Shown: positions 49,130 through 57,964, counted from the stretch's first letter. The stretch is 64,000 nt of DNA from Allobosea sp. (GCA_024231975.1 JAAEQB010000013.1:124001-188000); one strand, 5' to 3'. Numbers and translations are program-made. Notes: generated by a model from the letters alone, not told the origin.

Positions 49130-50460
49130 GCGGGATCTCGATCGGTTTTACCATCTTCGCCTGCCTGCTGGCGCTGATGGCCTTTCGCGTGCCGATCGGC
49201 ATTGCGATGTTCGTCGCGGGCTCCGGCGGCTATGTCTACCTGATGGGCGGCAACTGGGCGCCCTGGCTCAACATCCTGAAATCCATCCCCTATGCTCGCC
49301 TGTCGAACTACGATCTGACGGTCATCCCGCTCTTCCTGCTGATGGGCCAGTTCGCCACGCATGGCGGCCTGTCGGCGAGCCTGTTCCGCTGCGTCAGCGC
49401 CTTCATCGGCCATCGCCGCGGCGGCGTCGCCATGGCGGCGATCGGTGCCTGCGCCGGCTTCGGCGCGATCTGCGGCTCCTCGCTCGCGACCGCCGCGACC
49501 ATGGGCCAGGTCGCCCTGCCGGAGCTGCGCCGTTACCGCTATTCCGGCAGCCTCGCCACCGGCGCGCTCGCGGCCGGCGGCACGCTCGGCATCATGATCC
49601 CGCCTTCGGTGCCGCTGGTGATCTATGCGATCCTGACCCAGGAATCGATCGGCAAGCTGTTCATGGCGGCCGTCCTGCCCGGCCTGATCGCGATGTTCGG
49701 CTACATGTTCGTCGTGCAGCTGATCGTACGGCGCAATCCGGAAGCCGGGCCGGCCGGCCCGCGCGTGCCCTGGCCGGAGCGGCTCAAGGTCCTCGCCGGC
49801 GTGTTTCCGGTGATCCTCGTCTTCGTGCTGGTGATCGTCGGCATCTATGGCGGTTGGGCGACCCCGACCGAGGCGGCGGCGATCGGGGCAGCGGCCTGCG
49901 GCGCGATCGCGGTGATCAGCGGCGGCATGCGCTGGCGCGGGCTGATCGACAGCGCGCTCGGCACGGCGCAGGCGACGGCGATGATCCTGCTCGTCCTGCT
50001 CGGCGCCGACATGCTGAACACGGCGCTTGCGCTGTCGCAGATGCCGGCCGAGCTCGCGGCCTGGGTCAAGGACAGCGGCCTCGCCCCGCTCTTCGTGCTG
50101 GCGATGATCCTGGTGATCTACATCCTGCTCGGCTGCGTCATGGACTCGCTGGCGATGATCCTGCTGACGATCCCGATCTTCTATCCGATGATCATCGGCC
50201 TCGATTTCTACGGCATGTCGGTCGAGGACAAGTCGATCTGGTTCGGCATCCTGGCGCTGATGGTGGTCGAGATCGGCCTGGTGCACCCGCCGGTCGGGAT
50301 GAACGTCTACATCATCAACCGCCTCGCCAAGGACGTGCCGCTGGTCGAGACCTTCAAGGGCGTGATGCCCTTCCTGGCCTCGGACCTCGTCCGCATCGTC
50401 TTCCTCGTCGCCTTCCCCTCGATCTCGCTCGTCCTGGTCAAGACGTTCGGCGCGCTGTGA
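49126..50460 (+). CDS. TRAP transporter large membrane subunit (DctM-like), system 1
   Basis: A 444-residue protein with 12 or so helices. DctM blocks: YDLTVIPLFLLMGQFATHGGLSASLF, GFGAICGSSLATAATMGQVALPELRRYRYSGSLATGALAAGGTLGIMIPPSVPLVIYAILT, and GLVHPPVGMNVYIINRLAKDVPL. ATG at 49126 overlaps the DctQ-like stop. It catalyses sodium- or proton-coupled transport across the inner membrane. Confidence 0.95.
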   Translation: MSGISIGFTIFACLLALMAFRVPIGIAMFVAGSGGYVYLMGGNWAPWLNILKSIPYARLSNYDLTVIPLFLLMGQFATHGGLSASLFRCVSAFIGHRRGGVAMAAIGACAGFGAICGSSLATAATMGQVALPELRRYRYSGSLATGALAAGGTLGIMIPPSVPLVIYAILTQESIGKLFMAAVLPGLIAMFGYMFVVQLIVRRNPEAGPAGPRVPWPERLKVLAGVFPVILVFVLVIVGIYGGWATPTEAAAIGAAACGAIAVISGGMRWRGLIDSALGTAQATAMILLVLLGADMLNTALALSQMPAELAAWVKDSGLAPLFVLAMILVIYILLGCVMDSLAMILLTIPIFYPMIIGLDFYGMSVEDKSIWFGILALMVVEIGLVHPPVGMNVYIINRLAKDVPLVETFKGVMPFLASDLVRIVFLVAFPSISLVLVKTFGAL

Positions 50461-50519
50461 GGCAGTTCAACCCAACAACAAGCAAACGCACAGGCAGAAA
50501 ACGCACAGGGAGGTGCAAT

Positions 50520-51581
50520 ATGAGCAAGCAGCAGACATCGATCCTCAACCGGCTCTGCGCCGGTCTCGTCCTCGGCGGGCTGGCGAGTTTCGCGAGCATC
50601 TCGCAGGCGGCGGCGCAGCAGGTGATCCTGCGCGTCCACCATTTCCTGCCCTCGACCTCGAGCGCACAGGTCAAGCTGATCCAGCCTTGGTGCGACAAGA
50701 TCAACAAGGAATCCGGCGACAAGCTGAAATGCCAGATCTACCCGGCGATGCAGCTCGGCGGCACGCCGGCGCAGCTCTTCGACCAGGTGCGCGACGGCGT
50801 CGTCGACGTGATCTGGACCGTGCCGACCTATGCCGCCGGCCGCTTCGCCAAATCGGAGGTCTTCGAACTCCCCTGGATGGTGGTGACGGCCAAGGCCGGC
50901 AGCCGCGCCTTCTGGGACTATGCCCAGAAGAACGCGCAGGACGAGTACAAGGGCGTGAAGCCGCTGTTCATGCATGTGCATGACGGCGCGCTGTTCCACT
51001 TCACCAGCAAGCAGCCCAAGACGCTGGCCGACATGAAGGGCCTGAAGATCCGGGCGGCGACGCGCGCCAATTCGAAGATGATCGCCGCGCTCGGCGCGAC
51101 GCCGGTGCAGATGCCGCTGCCGGCCGTGCCGGAATCGCTGGCCAAGGGCGTGGTCGACGGCGCGGCGGTGCCGTGGGAAGGCTCGCCGGCGATCAAGCTG
51201 GCCGAGATCGCCAAATACCATCTCAACGTGCCGGCGGGGGCGCCGCGCATCTCGAACACGATCTTCCTGTTCGGGATGAACCAGGCGAAATACGACAGCC
51301 TGCCGGCCGATCTGAAGAAGGTGATCGACGCCAATAGCGGGCCCGAGACCTCGGCCTGGGCCGGCGAGACCGGTTTCGACGCGGTGGTCGAGCCCTTCAA
51401 GAAGCAGGCGGCCGATCTCGGCGGCGTCTTCTACGACCTGCCGCAGGACGAGTACAAGCGCTGGGTCGACGCGACCGCCTCGGTCGAGGAGGAGTGGGTC
51501 AAGGAGGTCGGCGCCAAGGGGGCCGACGGCAAGAAGCTGCTCGCCGAGGCCCGCGCGCTGATCCAGCAATACGGCAAGTGA
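50520..51581 (+). CDS. TRAP transporter solute-binding protein (DctP-like), system 1
   Basis: A 353-residue periplasmic receptor with signal MSKQQTSILNRLCAGLVLGGLASFASISQAAAQ. DctP-family features: LRVHHFLPSTSSAQVKLIQPWCDKINKESGDKLKCQIYPAMQLGG, and the carboxylate-contact Arg in GLKIRAATRANSKMIAALGATPVQMPLPAV. It ends with a strong terminator at 51622. Adjacent to the benzoylformate decarboxylase operon, a ligand such as mandelate or benzoylformate is likely (inferred). Confidence 0.94.
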   Translation: MSKQQTSILNRLCAGLVLGGLASFASISQAAAQQVILRVHHFLPSTSSAQVKLIQPWCDKINKESGDKLKCQIYPAMQLGGTPAQLFDQVRDGVVDVIWTVPTYAAGRFAKSEVFELPWMVVTAKAGSRAFWDYAQKNAQDEYKGVKPLFMHVHDGALFHFTSKQPKTLADMKGLKIRAATRANSKMIAALGATPVQMPLPAVPESLAKGVVDGAAVPWEGSPAIKLAEIAKYHLNVPAGAPRISNTIFLFGMNQAKYDSLPADLKKVIDANSGPETSAWAGETGFDAVVEPFKKQAADLGGVFYDLPQDEYKRWVDATASVEEEWVKEVGAKGADGKKLLAEARALIQQYGK

Positions 51582-51621
51582 GCGGGGCCGGAGGGGGAGC
51601 CTTCCGATATTGCCCAGTTGA

Positions 51622-51657
51622 GGAAGGTGGGTTCAACCCACCTTCCCTTTTTGTTTT
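51622..51657 (+). terminator. Rho-independent terminator of TRAP operon 1
   Basis: GGAAGGTGGG and CCCACCTTCC form a 10-bp perfect stem with a TTCAA loop, followed by CTTTTTTGTTTT. It lies 40 bp after the DctP-like stop. Confidence 0.92.
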
Positions 51658-51705
51658 ATGGATCAACGCAGGACCGCATCGTCAGAAGCCGGCTCTCAAC
51701 CGAAG

Positions 51706-52593
51706 CTAACCGCCGAAGCGATTGCTGTTGGCCGAAAACTCGCCGTCGAGGTTGAGCCCGAGCGAGACGGTCTCGCCAGGCCTGGCCGCAAGGCCGGCGC
51801 TGACGAGCGCGCTGTTGCGGTCGTTCCGGGCGCCGGTCGCGGTGAAGATCGCACCGGGCAGGCTGATCAGATTCGCCGTGAGATCCGCATCGCGTCGGAA
51901 ATAATGTGCCCAGGCCACCCGGACATAGCCGCGCACCGTCGTGTCGCTGTCGACCTGGAGGCCGAACCCGCTGCGGGCGTTGACGTCGCTGCGCTTCGCC
52001 AGCGCGAGCGCTCCGGCATTTGCCCCCAGCTCCTCTCGATCACGGCCGGGCTGCGCGCCCGCCCCGCCTGGATCGCCGCCAGCGGCGAAAGCGAGACGCC
52101 ATGCCAGGTCAGCAGGGCGGCGCTTGCCTGCAACCGCCCGCTCCAGGCCGTCGTCGCATAGGAGGAGGCGAGGCTGGAGCCCAGCACCGGGGATGCTGCG
52201 GCTCACGTCATTCTCGCGCCTGGCATAGCTCAGCGCCGCGCCGAGCCTCGCGGCACCGAGTTGCGCCATGCCGTAGAGGCCCGCCTGGACGACATCCGCA
52301 TCGATCTTGCCGAGCACGCCAGGCAGCGAGGCCCGCGCCTTGCCGCCGGAGACCGCGACGCCGGCGACCATCCCCGGCATCAGCCTGACATCGATGCCCG
52401 TCGCCAGGTGGGCAGCGTCGATGCTGCTCCTGGCCGAGCCGGCGTGAGCGTTTCCGCCGGTGCGACCATAGGAACCATAGGCCAAACCCCAGACAGAGCA
52501 GAGCGGCGCATCGACATCGCGAAGCGGATCGGGAAGGCTTCGGAGCGCCAGACGCGGACGTCGAGCTGAGGCCTGCCTGTCCATCGATCGCAT
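51706..52593 (-). pseudogene. Autotransporter beta-barrel domain remnant
   Basis: Recognisable autotransporter barrel segments are spread over two frames. One frame reads VWGLAYGSYGRTGGNAHAG and LYGMAQLGAARLGAALSYARREND; a second frame (about 52187-51990) carries SSYATTAWSGRLQASAALLTWHG; the first frame resumes with GFGLQVDSDTTVRGYVRVAWAHYF and SLPGAIFTATGARNDRNSALVSAGL. At least two frameshifts are needed. It stops after LNLDGEFSANSNRFGG, short of the final aromatic-ending strand, and the passenger domain is missing. It is therefore a 5'- and 3'-truncated pseudogene of a secreted surface protein. It sits between two TRAP loci and may mark a deletion scar. Confidence 0.8.
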
Positions 52594-52692
52594 CGGGGGA
52601 ACGCGGCAGCGCCACGAGGGCCGGCGAATAGCGCCTCAGGCCAGTCAGGCGTAGCAGTCTCGCGACTTGATTTGGCGTCTCCGGCGCGTTTG

Positions 52693-53376
52693 TCAGCGCG
52701 CCGCAGGTTTCGCCTGACCGCTGACACCGCCGGTCAGGCCATCGAGCCAGGTATCGCTTGCTGCGAACTGCCTGCCAGCCTCGACCGTTTTCCAGAACGT
52801 CACGTCGGCCCAATGCACGATCGTGTTCTCGAGACTGCGCTCCAGCAATTCTCCTTCGGCTGAGTGCGCCGCCGCGATATGCGCCACCGGCTCGGGCAGA
52901 TCCATCGAAAAGCAGATGAAGACGCCATAGCCAGGGTGACGCACTGACGGGAAGCCGACGGTGTAAGGGTCGGCCTTCCAGCGCTTGACGTTGTCCGGCT
53001 GGAACTCCCAGACCTTGCCGATGTCGTGGCAGAGCGCGCCGGCGATCAGGATGTCGCGGTCGTAGCGGAAATTGGGGAACAGGGCCGCCATTTCCTCGGC
53101 CGTCTTCACCGCCAGGCGGCAAACCGAGCGCATATGGTCGCATTGCGTACCGGTCAGCAAGGGCATCGAGTCGTAGTTGCCCGAGGGCTTCATCTCGCCG
53201 ATCTGCGTGAAGCCATGGGCTTCGAGCGCCGCGACCCAAGCGTCGATGACCTTGTCGCGCAGGCCGCGGTCCTCGATCCAGTCGATCTCCGGCATTTCGG
53301 CGACGCGGGCGGCACGCTTGGCCTCGGTGATCTCGATCGACTTGCCACGCAGCGATACGGTTCGCGGATAGGTCAC
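52693..53376 (-). CDS. HD-domain metal-dependent phosphohydrolase-like protein
   Basis: A 227-residue cytoplasmic protein with an HD domain: His in TGTQCDHMRSVCRLAVKTAEEMA, the HD pair in AGALCHDIGKVWEFQ, His residues in AHIAAAHSAEGE and Asp in TIVHWADVTFWK. GTG at 53376 is the likely start. It lies 34 bp after the TRAP large subunit and probably ends that operon. HD proteins hydrolyse phosphate esters or act as oxygenase-like metalloenzymes; a metabolic step on the TRAP substrate is possible, unproven. Confidence 0.87.
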   Translation of the reverse strand: MTYPRTVSLRGKSIEITEAKRAARVAEMPEIDWIEDRGLRDKVIDAWVAALEAHGFTQIGEMKPSGNYDSMPLLTGTQCDHMRSVCRLAVKTAEEMAALFPNFRYDRDILIAGALCHDIGKVWEFQPDNVKRWKADPYTVGFPSVRHPGYGVFICFSMDLPEPVAHIAAAHSAEGELLERSLENTIVHWADVTFWKTVEAGRQFAASDTWLDGLTGGVSGQAKPAAR

Positions 53377-53410
53377 GTTCTTCTCCGAATTGCAGATCGT
53401 TGGACGATGG

Positions 53411-54700
53411 TCACTGCGCGCCGATCAGGCGCGGCAGCCACATGACGATGCCGGGCGCGGCGATGATCAGGACGATCATGACGAGCAGGCTGCCGATGAA
53501 GGGCAGGACGCCAAGGATGACGTCGCTGATGACGCCTCGCCCCCGGACGCCTTGCACGACATAGAGATTGACCCCGACAGGCGGCGTGATCATCGCGGTC
53601 TCGCAGAGCAGGACCACCATGATGCCGAACCAGACCGGGTCGAACCCGGCCTGGACCACGACCGGAACGATGATCGGGATCGTCACGATCATCATCGGCA
53701 ACGGCTCCATGAAGCAACCGAGGATCAGGTAGAAGACGATGATCGCGACCAGCGTTCCCATCGGGCCGAGCCCGAGGCCGGTGATGAAGCTGTTCAGCGC
53801 GCCGACCAGCCCGATCGCGGACAGCACGAAGTTCAGGAAGAAGGCCGAGGCGACGATCAGCATGATCATCGCCGATGTCCGCATCGTGCCGTCGAGCGCC
53901 TCGAGGATCATCCTGATGGAGAGCTTGCGATTGATCGCCGCCAGCCCGATCGCGACGACCACGCCGAGCGCAGCCGATTCCGTCGGCGTCGCGAAGCCGG
54001 CATAGATGCTGCCGATCACGATCAGGAAGATGATCCCCGGTGGCACCAGCCCGCCGAGGCTCATGATGCGCTCGTTCCAGGAGGTCTCGATCGCGCGCCC
54101 GCGCCATTGCGGCCGGATGAGGCAGCAGATGAGGATCGTCACCATGAAGATCAGGCCGAGCACGATGCCGGGCACGAAACCGGCGAGATAGAGCTGCGGC
54201 ACCGAGGTCTGCGTCAGCCAGCCATAGATGATCAGGTTGATCGAGGGCGGGATCAGGATGCCCAGAGTCCCGCCCGCGGCCACAGTGCCGAGGAACAGGC
54301 GCTCGCCATAGCCGTAGGTCCTAATGACCGGGGTCGCGACCGTGCCGATCGTGGCGGCGGTCGCGACGCTCGATCCGGAGGTCGCGGCGAACACCATCGA
54401 CGCGCCGATGTTGGCGTGCATCAACCCGCCGGGAAGCCAGGCGAGCCAGTGGCTCATCGAGCCGTAGAGGCGATCGGCCATGCCCGACCGCAGCAGGATC
54501 TCGCCGAGCAGCACGAAGAGCGGTACGCTGACGAGAATGGCGTTGGTCGAAGCCGACCAGATCACCTCGCCCATGGCCAGATAGATCGGCATCGGGGAGA
54601 ACGCCGCCCCAAGCGAGAGCGCAAGCAGCAGGAGCGCCGCGCCGACGGGGATGCTGAGCCCGAGCAGGACGATGAGGAGGCCGAGGGAGGTCGGGACCAT
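53411..54700 (-). CDS. TRAP transporter large membrane subunit (DctM-like), system 2
   Basis: A 429-residue multi-helix protein. DctM blocks: ASTNAILVSVPLFVLLGEILLRSGMADRLY, SGSSVATAATIGTVATPVIRTYGYGERLFLGTVAAGGTLGILIPPSINLIIYGWLTQ and AMITPPVGVNLYVVQGV. The start is ATG at 54700, 5 bp after the DctQ-like gene. Distinct in sequence from the system 1 counterpart, so a different substrate is expected. Confidence 0.95.
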   Translation of the reverse strand: MVPTSLGLLIVLLGLSIPVGAALLLLALSLGAAFSPMPIYLAMGEVIWSASTNAILVSVPLFVLLGEILLRSGMADRLYGSMSHWLAWLPGGLMHANIGASMVFAATSGSSVATAATIGTVATPVIRTYGYGERLFLGTVAAGGTLGILIPPSINLIIYGWLTQTSVPQLYLAGFVPGIVLGLIFMVTILICCLIRPQWRGRAIETSWNERIMSLGGLVPPGIIFLIVIGSIYAGFATPTESAALGVVVAIGLAAINRKLSIRMILEALDGTMRTSAMIMLIVASAFFLNFVLSAIGLVGALNSFITGLGLGPMGTLVAIIVFYLILGCFMEPLPMMIVTIPIIVPVVVQAGFDPVWFGIMVVLLCETAMITPPVGVNLYVVQGVRGRGVISDVILGVLPFIGSLLVMIVLIIAAPGIVMWLPRLIGAQ

Positions 54701-54705
54701 GGCGG

Positions 54706-55302
54706 CTATCTCGGGATCACGGGTTGAGCATCGGCGGCGTCGAGCGCCTCCTCGATCTCGTCGGCGACATCCGGAGTCGTGACGATCGCGCTGGCCGCGG
54801 CTCCGTCTCCGCGCATCAGGGCCATGGCAACGCAGCCCAGCTGCTCCACGCAGACGAGCGCGAACCAGACCAGCCCTGCGAACCAGAGGCCTTGCGGGAT
54901 CACCAGCAAGGTGCCGAGCGAGGTGTTCTCCCGTGCGCCGAGCTCCCAGGAGGCATAGACCGTATCCCAGGCGAACCAGGCGAGGATCAACGCGACCGCG
55001 CCGAGCGTGCCCAGCGCGAGAACGTCTAGGCCGAAGCGGATGCCGGGCGGCGTCCAATTCCTGATGACGTCGATCCGTACATGCGCTCGGTTCAGGAGGG
55101 CATAGCTGAACGACCAGCTGGCGGAGATCGCGAGCGCATAGCTCGACAATTCCGTGCCGACGCTGAAGGGGATATGGATCGCCTTGCGCGCCAGGATCTC
55201 GATGGTGATCACCACCGCGGATCCGACGAGCATCAGGCCGCCGATGCGGGCCATCCATAGCGAGATGGTCGCGACGGGTGCGTGAAACCTCAGCATGTCC
55301 AT
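54706..55302 (-). CDS. TRAP transporter small membrane subunit (DctQ-like), system 2
   Basis: A 198-residue four-helix protein (ISLWMARIGGLMLVGSAVVITIEILARKAIHIPFSVGTELSSYALAISASWSFSYALLNRAHVRIDVI is the DctQ core) with an acidic C-terminal tail (ADEIEEALDAADA) not usual for the family. It lies 21 bp after the binding-protein gene. Confidence 0.93.
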   Translation of the reverse strand: MDMLRFHAPVATISLWMARIGGLMLVGSAVVITIEILARKAIHIPFSVGTELSSYALAISASWSFSYALLNRAHVRIDVIRNWTPPGIRFGLDVLALGTLGAVALILAWFAWDTVYASWELGARENTSLGTLLVIPQGLWFAGLVWFALVCVEQLGCVAMALMRGDGAAASAIVTTPDVADEIEEALDAADAQPVIPR

Positions 55303-55323
55303 GCGCCTCGCTGCTCCGCGGCG

Positions 55324-56385
55324 CTACTGCGCCACCGCCTCGATGCCCGCGACCTTGCCGACCGTCGCATTCCACTCGGCGACGCAGTCGGAACCGCAGC
55401 GCTTGGCCCAATCCGGCAGGACGCGCTCGCGCAGGATCTTCTGCGCGGCGGCCCTGTCCGAATCGGAGACGGTGACGAACTTCATCTTGGGATTGGCTTC
55501 GATGCCGTCCCGGCAGGGGCCGAGGCCGGTATTGCAGTTGACGCCGTCCTGGATGTCGCTGCCGGCCTGGGCCCACATGCGGTCTTCCAGTTCGGCGAAC
55601 TGCTGTTCGAGAAAGGCCCGGGTCTTCTCGTCCAGGCGCGACCAGCTGCGCAGATTGGCGCCGAAGAACGTCATCGACCATCCCATCGGCAGCGCGTAGA
55701 GATGATCGCTCACCTCCCACCAGCGTGCGGTATTGCCGGCCGAGGTACCGGTCACGGCGCATTGCGCGACGCCACGCTGCATGGCCGGGATCACTTCGGC
55801 GAAAGGCACGTTCACCGAGGAGCCGCCCGCCCCCTCGACCATCTGCGACATCGCCCGGTTGAAGGTCCGCACCGCCTTGCCGCGCAGCGAGTCGAGGCCG
55901 GCGACATCGCCCTTGCAGTAGAACATCTGCGCCGCGACCGGGCTCATGCTGAGGAGCTTGGTGTTGTATTTCGCCTCGAGGGCCTTCGCGAGCGCCGGCC
56001 GGAAGGCATCGGCAGCCTTGCGCTGGGTGGCGATGTCGACGGTGACGCCGGGCAAATCGAGGCCATCGAAGCGGGAATCTTCGCCCGCCATGTAGCTCAT
56101 CGTCGCCTCGGAGATGTCGAACACGCCCTGGCGGAGCAGCCGCAGCACCTCCGGTCCGCGCAAGCCGAGCTCCTCCAGCGATCCGAATGTCGTCGTGATC
56201 GATCCGTTGGTCTTCGCCGCGAGCGTTTCCGTGAAGAACGGCTTGTAGACCTTCTGGAACAGATTCTGCGTCTGGTTTCCGCCAGACACCTTGAGATTGA
56301 TCTTGGGGAAATCCTGGGCCTGCGCAGCCATGGCTGACAGGCCAAGGCCCGCGAGAATCGTCAGAATCCGGATCGGTCGCTGCAT
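55324..56385 (-). CDS. TRAP transporter solute-binding protein (DctP-like), system 2
   Basis: A 353-residue periplasmic receptor, signal MQRPIRILTILAGLGLSAMAAQA-QD. DctP features: EVLRLLRQGVFDISEATMSYMAGED, and the ligand Arg in SLRGKAVRTFNRAMSQMVEGAGGSSVNVPFAEVIPAMQRGVAQCAVTGTSAGNTARWWEV. It carries extra cysteine pairs (YCKGD, NCNTGLGPCRDG, KRCGSDC) that may form disulfides. It heads the TRAP 2 operon and is divergent from a LysR-type gene. Confidence 0.93.
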   Translation of the reverse strand: MQRPIRILTILAGLGLSAMAAQAQDFPKINLKVSGGNQTQNLFQKVYKPFFTETLAAKTNGSITTTFGSLEELGLRGPEVLRLLRQGVFDISEATMSYMAGEDSRFDGLDLPGVTVDIATQRKAADAFRPALAKALEAKYNTKLLSMSPVAAQMFYCKGDVAGLDSLRGKAVRTFNRAMSQMVEGAGGSSVNVPFAEVIPAMQRGVAQCAVTGTSAGNTARWWEVSDHLYALPMGWSMTFFGANLRSWSRLDEKTRAFLEQQFAELEDRMWAQAGSDIQDGVNCNTGLGPCRDGIEANPKMKFVTVSDSDRAAAQKILRERVLPDWAKRCGSDCVAEWNATVGKVAGIEAVAQ

Positions 56386-56451
56386 CGTGCTCTCCCTGAA
56401 AGGTCGGTTATCCGACTTCTGGCAGACAGCCTAAGCTGCATTGCAATCACA

Positions 56452-56487
56452 AATCCAATTGGATTATCTCGCTTCGTAACATTGGAT
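56452..56487. promoter_or_regulatory. LysR-type binding region between TRAP 2 and its regulator
   Basis: A perfect 14-bp palindrome AATCCAATTGGATT (56452-56465) is followed 23 bp further, counted from one ATTGGAT to the next, by a second ATTGGAT (56481-56487). The two-turn spacing on one DNA face is typical of LysR recognition and activation sites. The second copy sits directly before the LysR ATG, suggesting autoregulation. Confidence 0.75.
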
Positions 56488-56493
56488 TTTTCA

Positions 56494-57414
56494 ATGCGCC
56501 CGACGATCGCTGAACTCGAGGCTTTCGTTTGGACCGCCCGGCTGGGCTCGGTCCAGGCCGCAGCCAGGCACCTCTTCCTGGCTCAGCCCACGCTCTCGCT
56601 GCGGCTGAAATCCCTGCAGGATGAGCTCGGCGTCAGGGTTTTCGAACGGTCCGGCGCGACATTGAGGCTGAGCCCCGACGGGGAGCAACTGTTCGGGCAC
56701 GCCATATCGATCATCGAGGAGCTTGCGCGCATGCGCGAGCGCGCGGGGTCGACCGGCGCTCTGCACGGCACGGTGAAGCTCGGCATGCCGGAAACCTTCG
56801 CGGTCGCTTGCCTGCCCAGAATCCTCAAGGACCTCGCTGCGCTTCACCCGCTGCTGCGCCTCGAACTGTCGGTTGCAACCAGCACGCAGCTCGAAGACGA
56901 GCTGCGCGAGCACCGGCTGGACGTCGCCTTCCTGGTTCATCCCAGCGACGGGGCGGCGCTCAGGCTGATCGAGCTCGGACGCCAGGAGGCCGCGTGGGTC
57001 GCGGCCGAGAGCCTGCGACTTGGACCGATCGTGCGGCCGGCCGATCTGCAGGATTGCCAGATCCTGACAAATCCTCCCCCCTCCGCCATGCATCGGCAGA
57101 TCACTGACTGGTTCAGCGCAGCCGATGTGAGGCCCCGGCGGCTCGATTTCTGCACCGGCCAGATGGTGATTGCCCATCTCGTCCAGGAGGGCGTCGCCGC
57201 CGCCTTCCTCCCCGTGAAGCTGATGGAGCCGGTCCTCGCCAGCGGGGCTGTCGTCAAGCTGCGTTCGGTGCCTGAGTTTCCCCATGCCGCGGTCTGCGCC
57301 GGTCATCGCGTCGGCGCGGCCACCGCCGAGATCGAGGCGGTCATCGCTGCGGCGCAGCGTGTCCTGAGCCAGGTTCCGTTCCTGCTGCCGCCACGGGGTG
57401 CCGAGTCCTGCTAG
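56494..57414 (+). CDS. LysR-family regulator divergent from TRAP system 2
   Basis: A 306-residue LysR protein; HTH at residues 5-31 (IAELEAFVWTARLGSVQAAARHLFLAQPTLSLRLKSLQ). ATG at 56494 is used; an upstream TTG lies within the operator. It probably regulates the TRAP 2/HD-domain operon, with the transported compound as effector. Confidence 0.93.
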   Translation: MRPTIAELEAFVWTARLGSVQAAARHLFLAQPTLSLRLKSLQDELGVRVFERSGATLRLSPDGEQLFGHAISIIEELARMRERAGSTGALHGTVKLGMPETFAVACLPRILKDLAALHPLLRLELSVATSTQLEDELREHRLDVAFLVHPSDGAALRLIELGRQEAAWVAAESLRLGPIVRPADLQDCQILTNPPPSAMHRQITDWFSAADVRPRRLDFCTGQMVIAHLVQEGVAAAFLPVKLMEPVLASGAVVKLRSVPEFPHAAVCAGHRVGAATAEIEAVIAAAQRVLSQVPFLLPPRGAESC

Positions 57415-57489
57415 CCCGCCGGAGCGCATCGTCCGTCTCCATCATCGACGGGCGATGCTTAGTTCTGGAAGAAGATCATGGTCTAGGGT

Positions 57490-57547
57490 CAGCTCCTCAG
57501 AGGAGCTGAGGGAAAGCCAAGTATCTGGAGAAAGCCAAGTATCCAGC
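57490..57547. repeat. Hairpin and 18-bp tandem repeat next to tRNA-Gln
   Basis: CAGCTCCT-CAG-AGGAGCTG forms a hairpin (57490-57508). It is followed by two tandem 18-bp units beginning GAAAGCCAAGTATC (57512-57529 and 57530-57547), which differ at the last bases. The pair lies at the 3' side of the minus-strand tRNA-Gln gene; the hairpin could act in its termination. Confidence 0.6.
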
Positions 57548-57553
57548 AAAAAT

Positions 57554-57628
57554 TGGCTGGGGCGCCAGGATTCGAACCTGGGAATGGCGGTACCAAAAAC
57601 CGCTGCCTTACCGCTTGGCGACGCCCCA
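57554..57628 (-). tRNA. tRNA-Gln (anticodon UUG)
   Basis: Read on the minus strand it begins TGGGGCGTCGCCAAGCGGTA, has the anticodon loop TTTTGGT with anticodon TTG between GCGGT and ACCGC arms, the T-arm GGTTCGAATCC, and an encoded CCA end. Length 75 with all four arms. Sequence closely follows bacterial tRNA-Gln. Confidence 0.96.
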
Positions 57629-57808
57629 ATCTGCGCTGCCTTCTAGAGCGCGTCGCAGCACTGCGCAACAGCGGATCGTCCTGTCCGCCGGTGCATCGGC
57701 GGAGCGTCGCGCCGGATCGAGGGGCTCTGCAGAAAAAGATCGCACAACCCACCTCCTTGGCTGTTGCGCTGCGGCGAGCGGCTGGCTATAAGCCGGCCAC
57801 CAGTTGAT

Positions 57809-57885
57809 CGGAGTGTGGCTCAGCCTGGTAGAGCACCTCGTTCGGGACGAGGGGGTCGCAGGTTCAAATCCTGCCACTCCGACCA
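57809..57885 (+). tRNA. tRNA-Pro (anticodon CGG)
   Basis: A 77-base cloverleaf: acceptor CGGAGTG/CACTCCG, anticodon arm CCTCG-TTCGGGA-CGAGG with anticodon CGG, variable GGGTC, T-arm GCAGGTTCAAATCCTGC, and encoded CCA. A decayed prophage begins directly downstream, so its 3' end may have been an attachment site. Confidence 0.96.
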
Positions 57886-57917
57886 AAAATCCTTAGCAAT
57901 ATCAGGATGTTGAGGAC

Positions 57918-57941
57918 GGGGCCGAAAGGCCCCTTTTCTTT
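57918..57941 (+). terminator. Rho-independent terminator after tRNA-Pro
   Basis: GGGGCC-GAAA-GGCCCC stem-loop followed by TTTTCTTTT, 33 bp past the tRNA-Pro CCA end. Confidence 0.88.
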
Positions 57942-57964
57942 TCCGGACAGAAATCCGCAAATTC

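Noticed and set aside
53390..54727. A 445-codon open frame on the plus strand
   Set aside because: Antisense shadow of the TRAP large subunit; its composition (Asp, His, Arg, Gln runs) is not protein-like.
57512..57547. 18-bp tandem repeat as a phage attachment site
   Set aside because: The phage fragments lie on the far side of tRNA-Pro, and the repeat does not match any tRNA 3' end.
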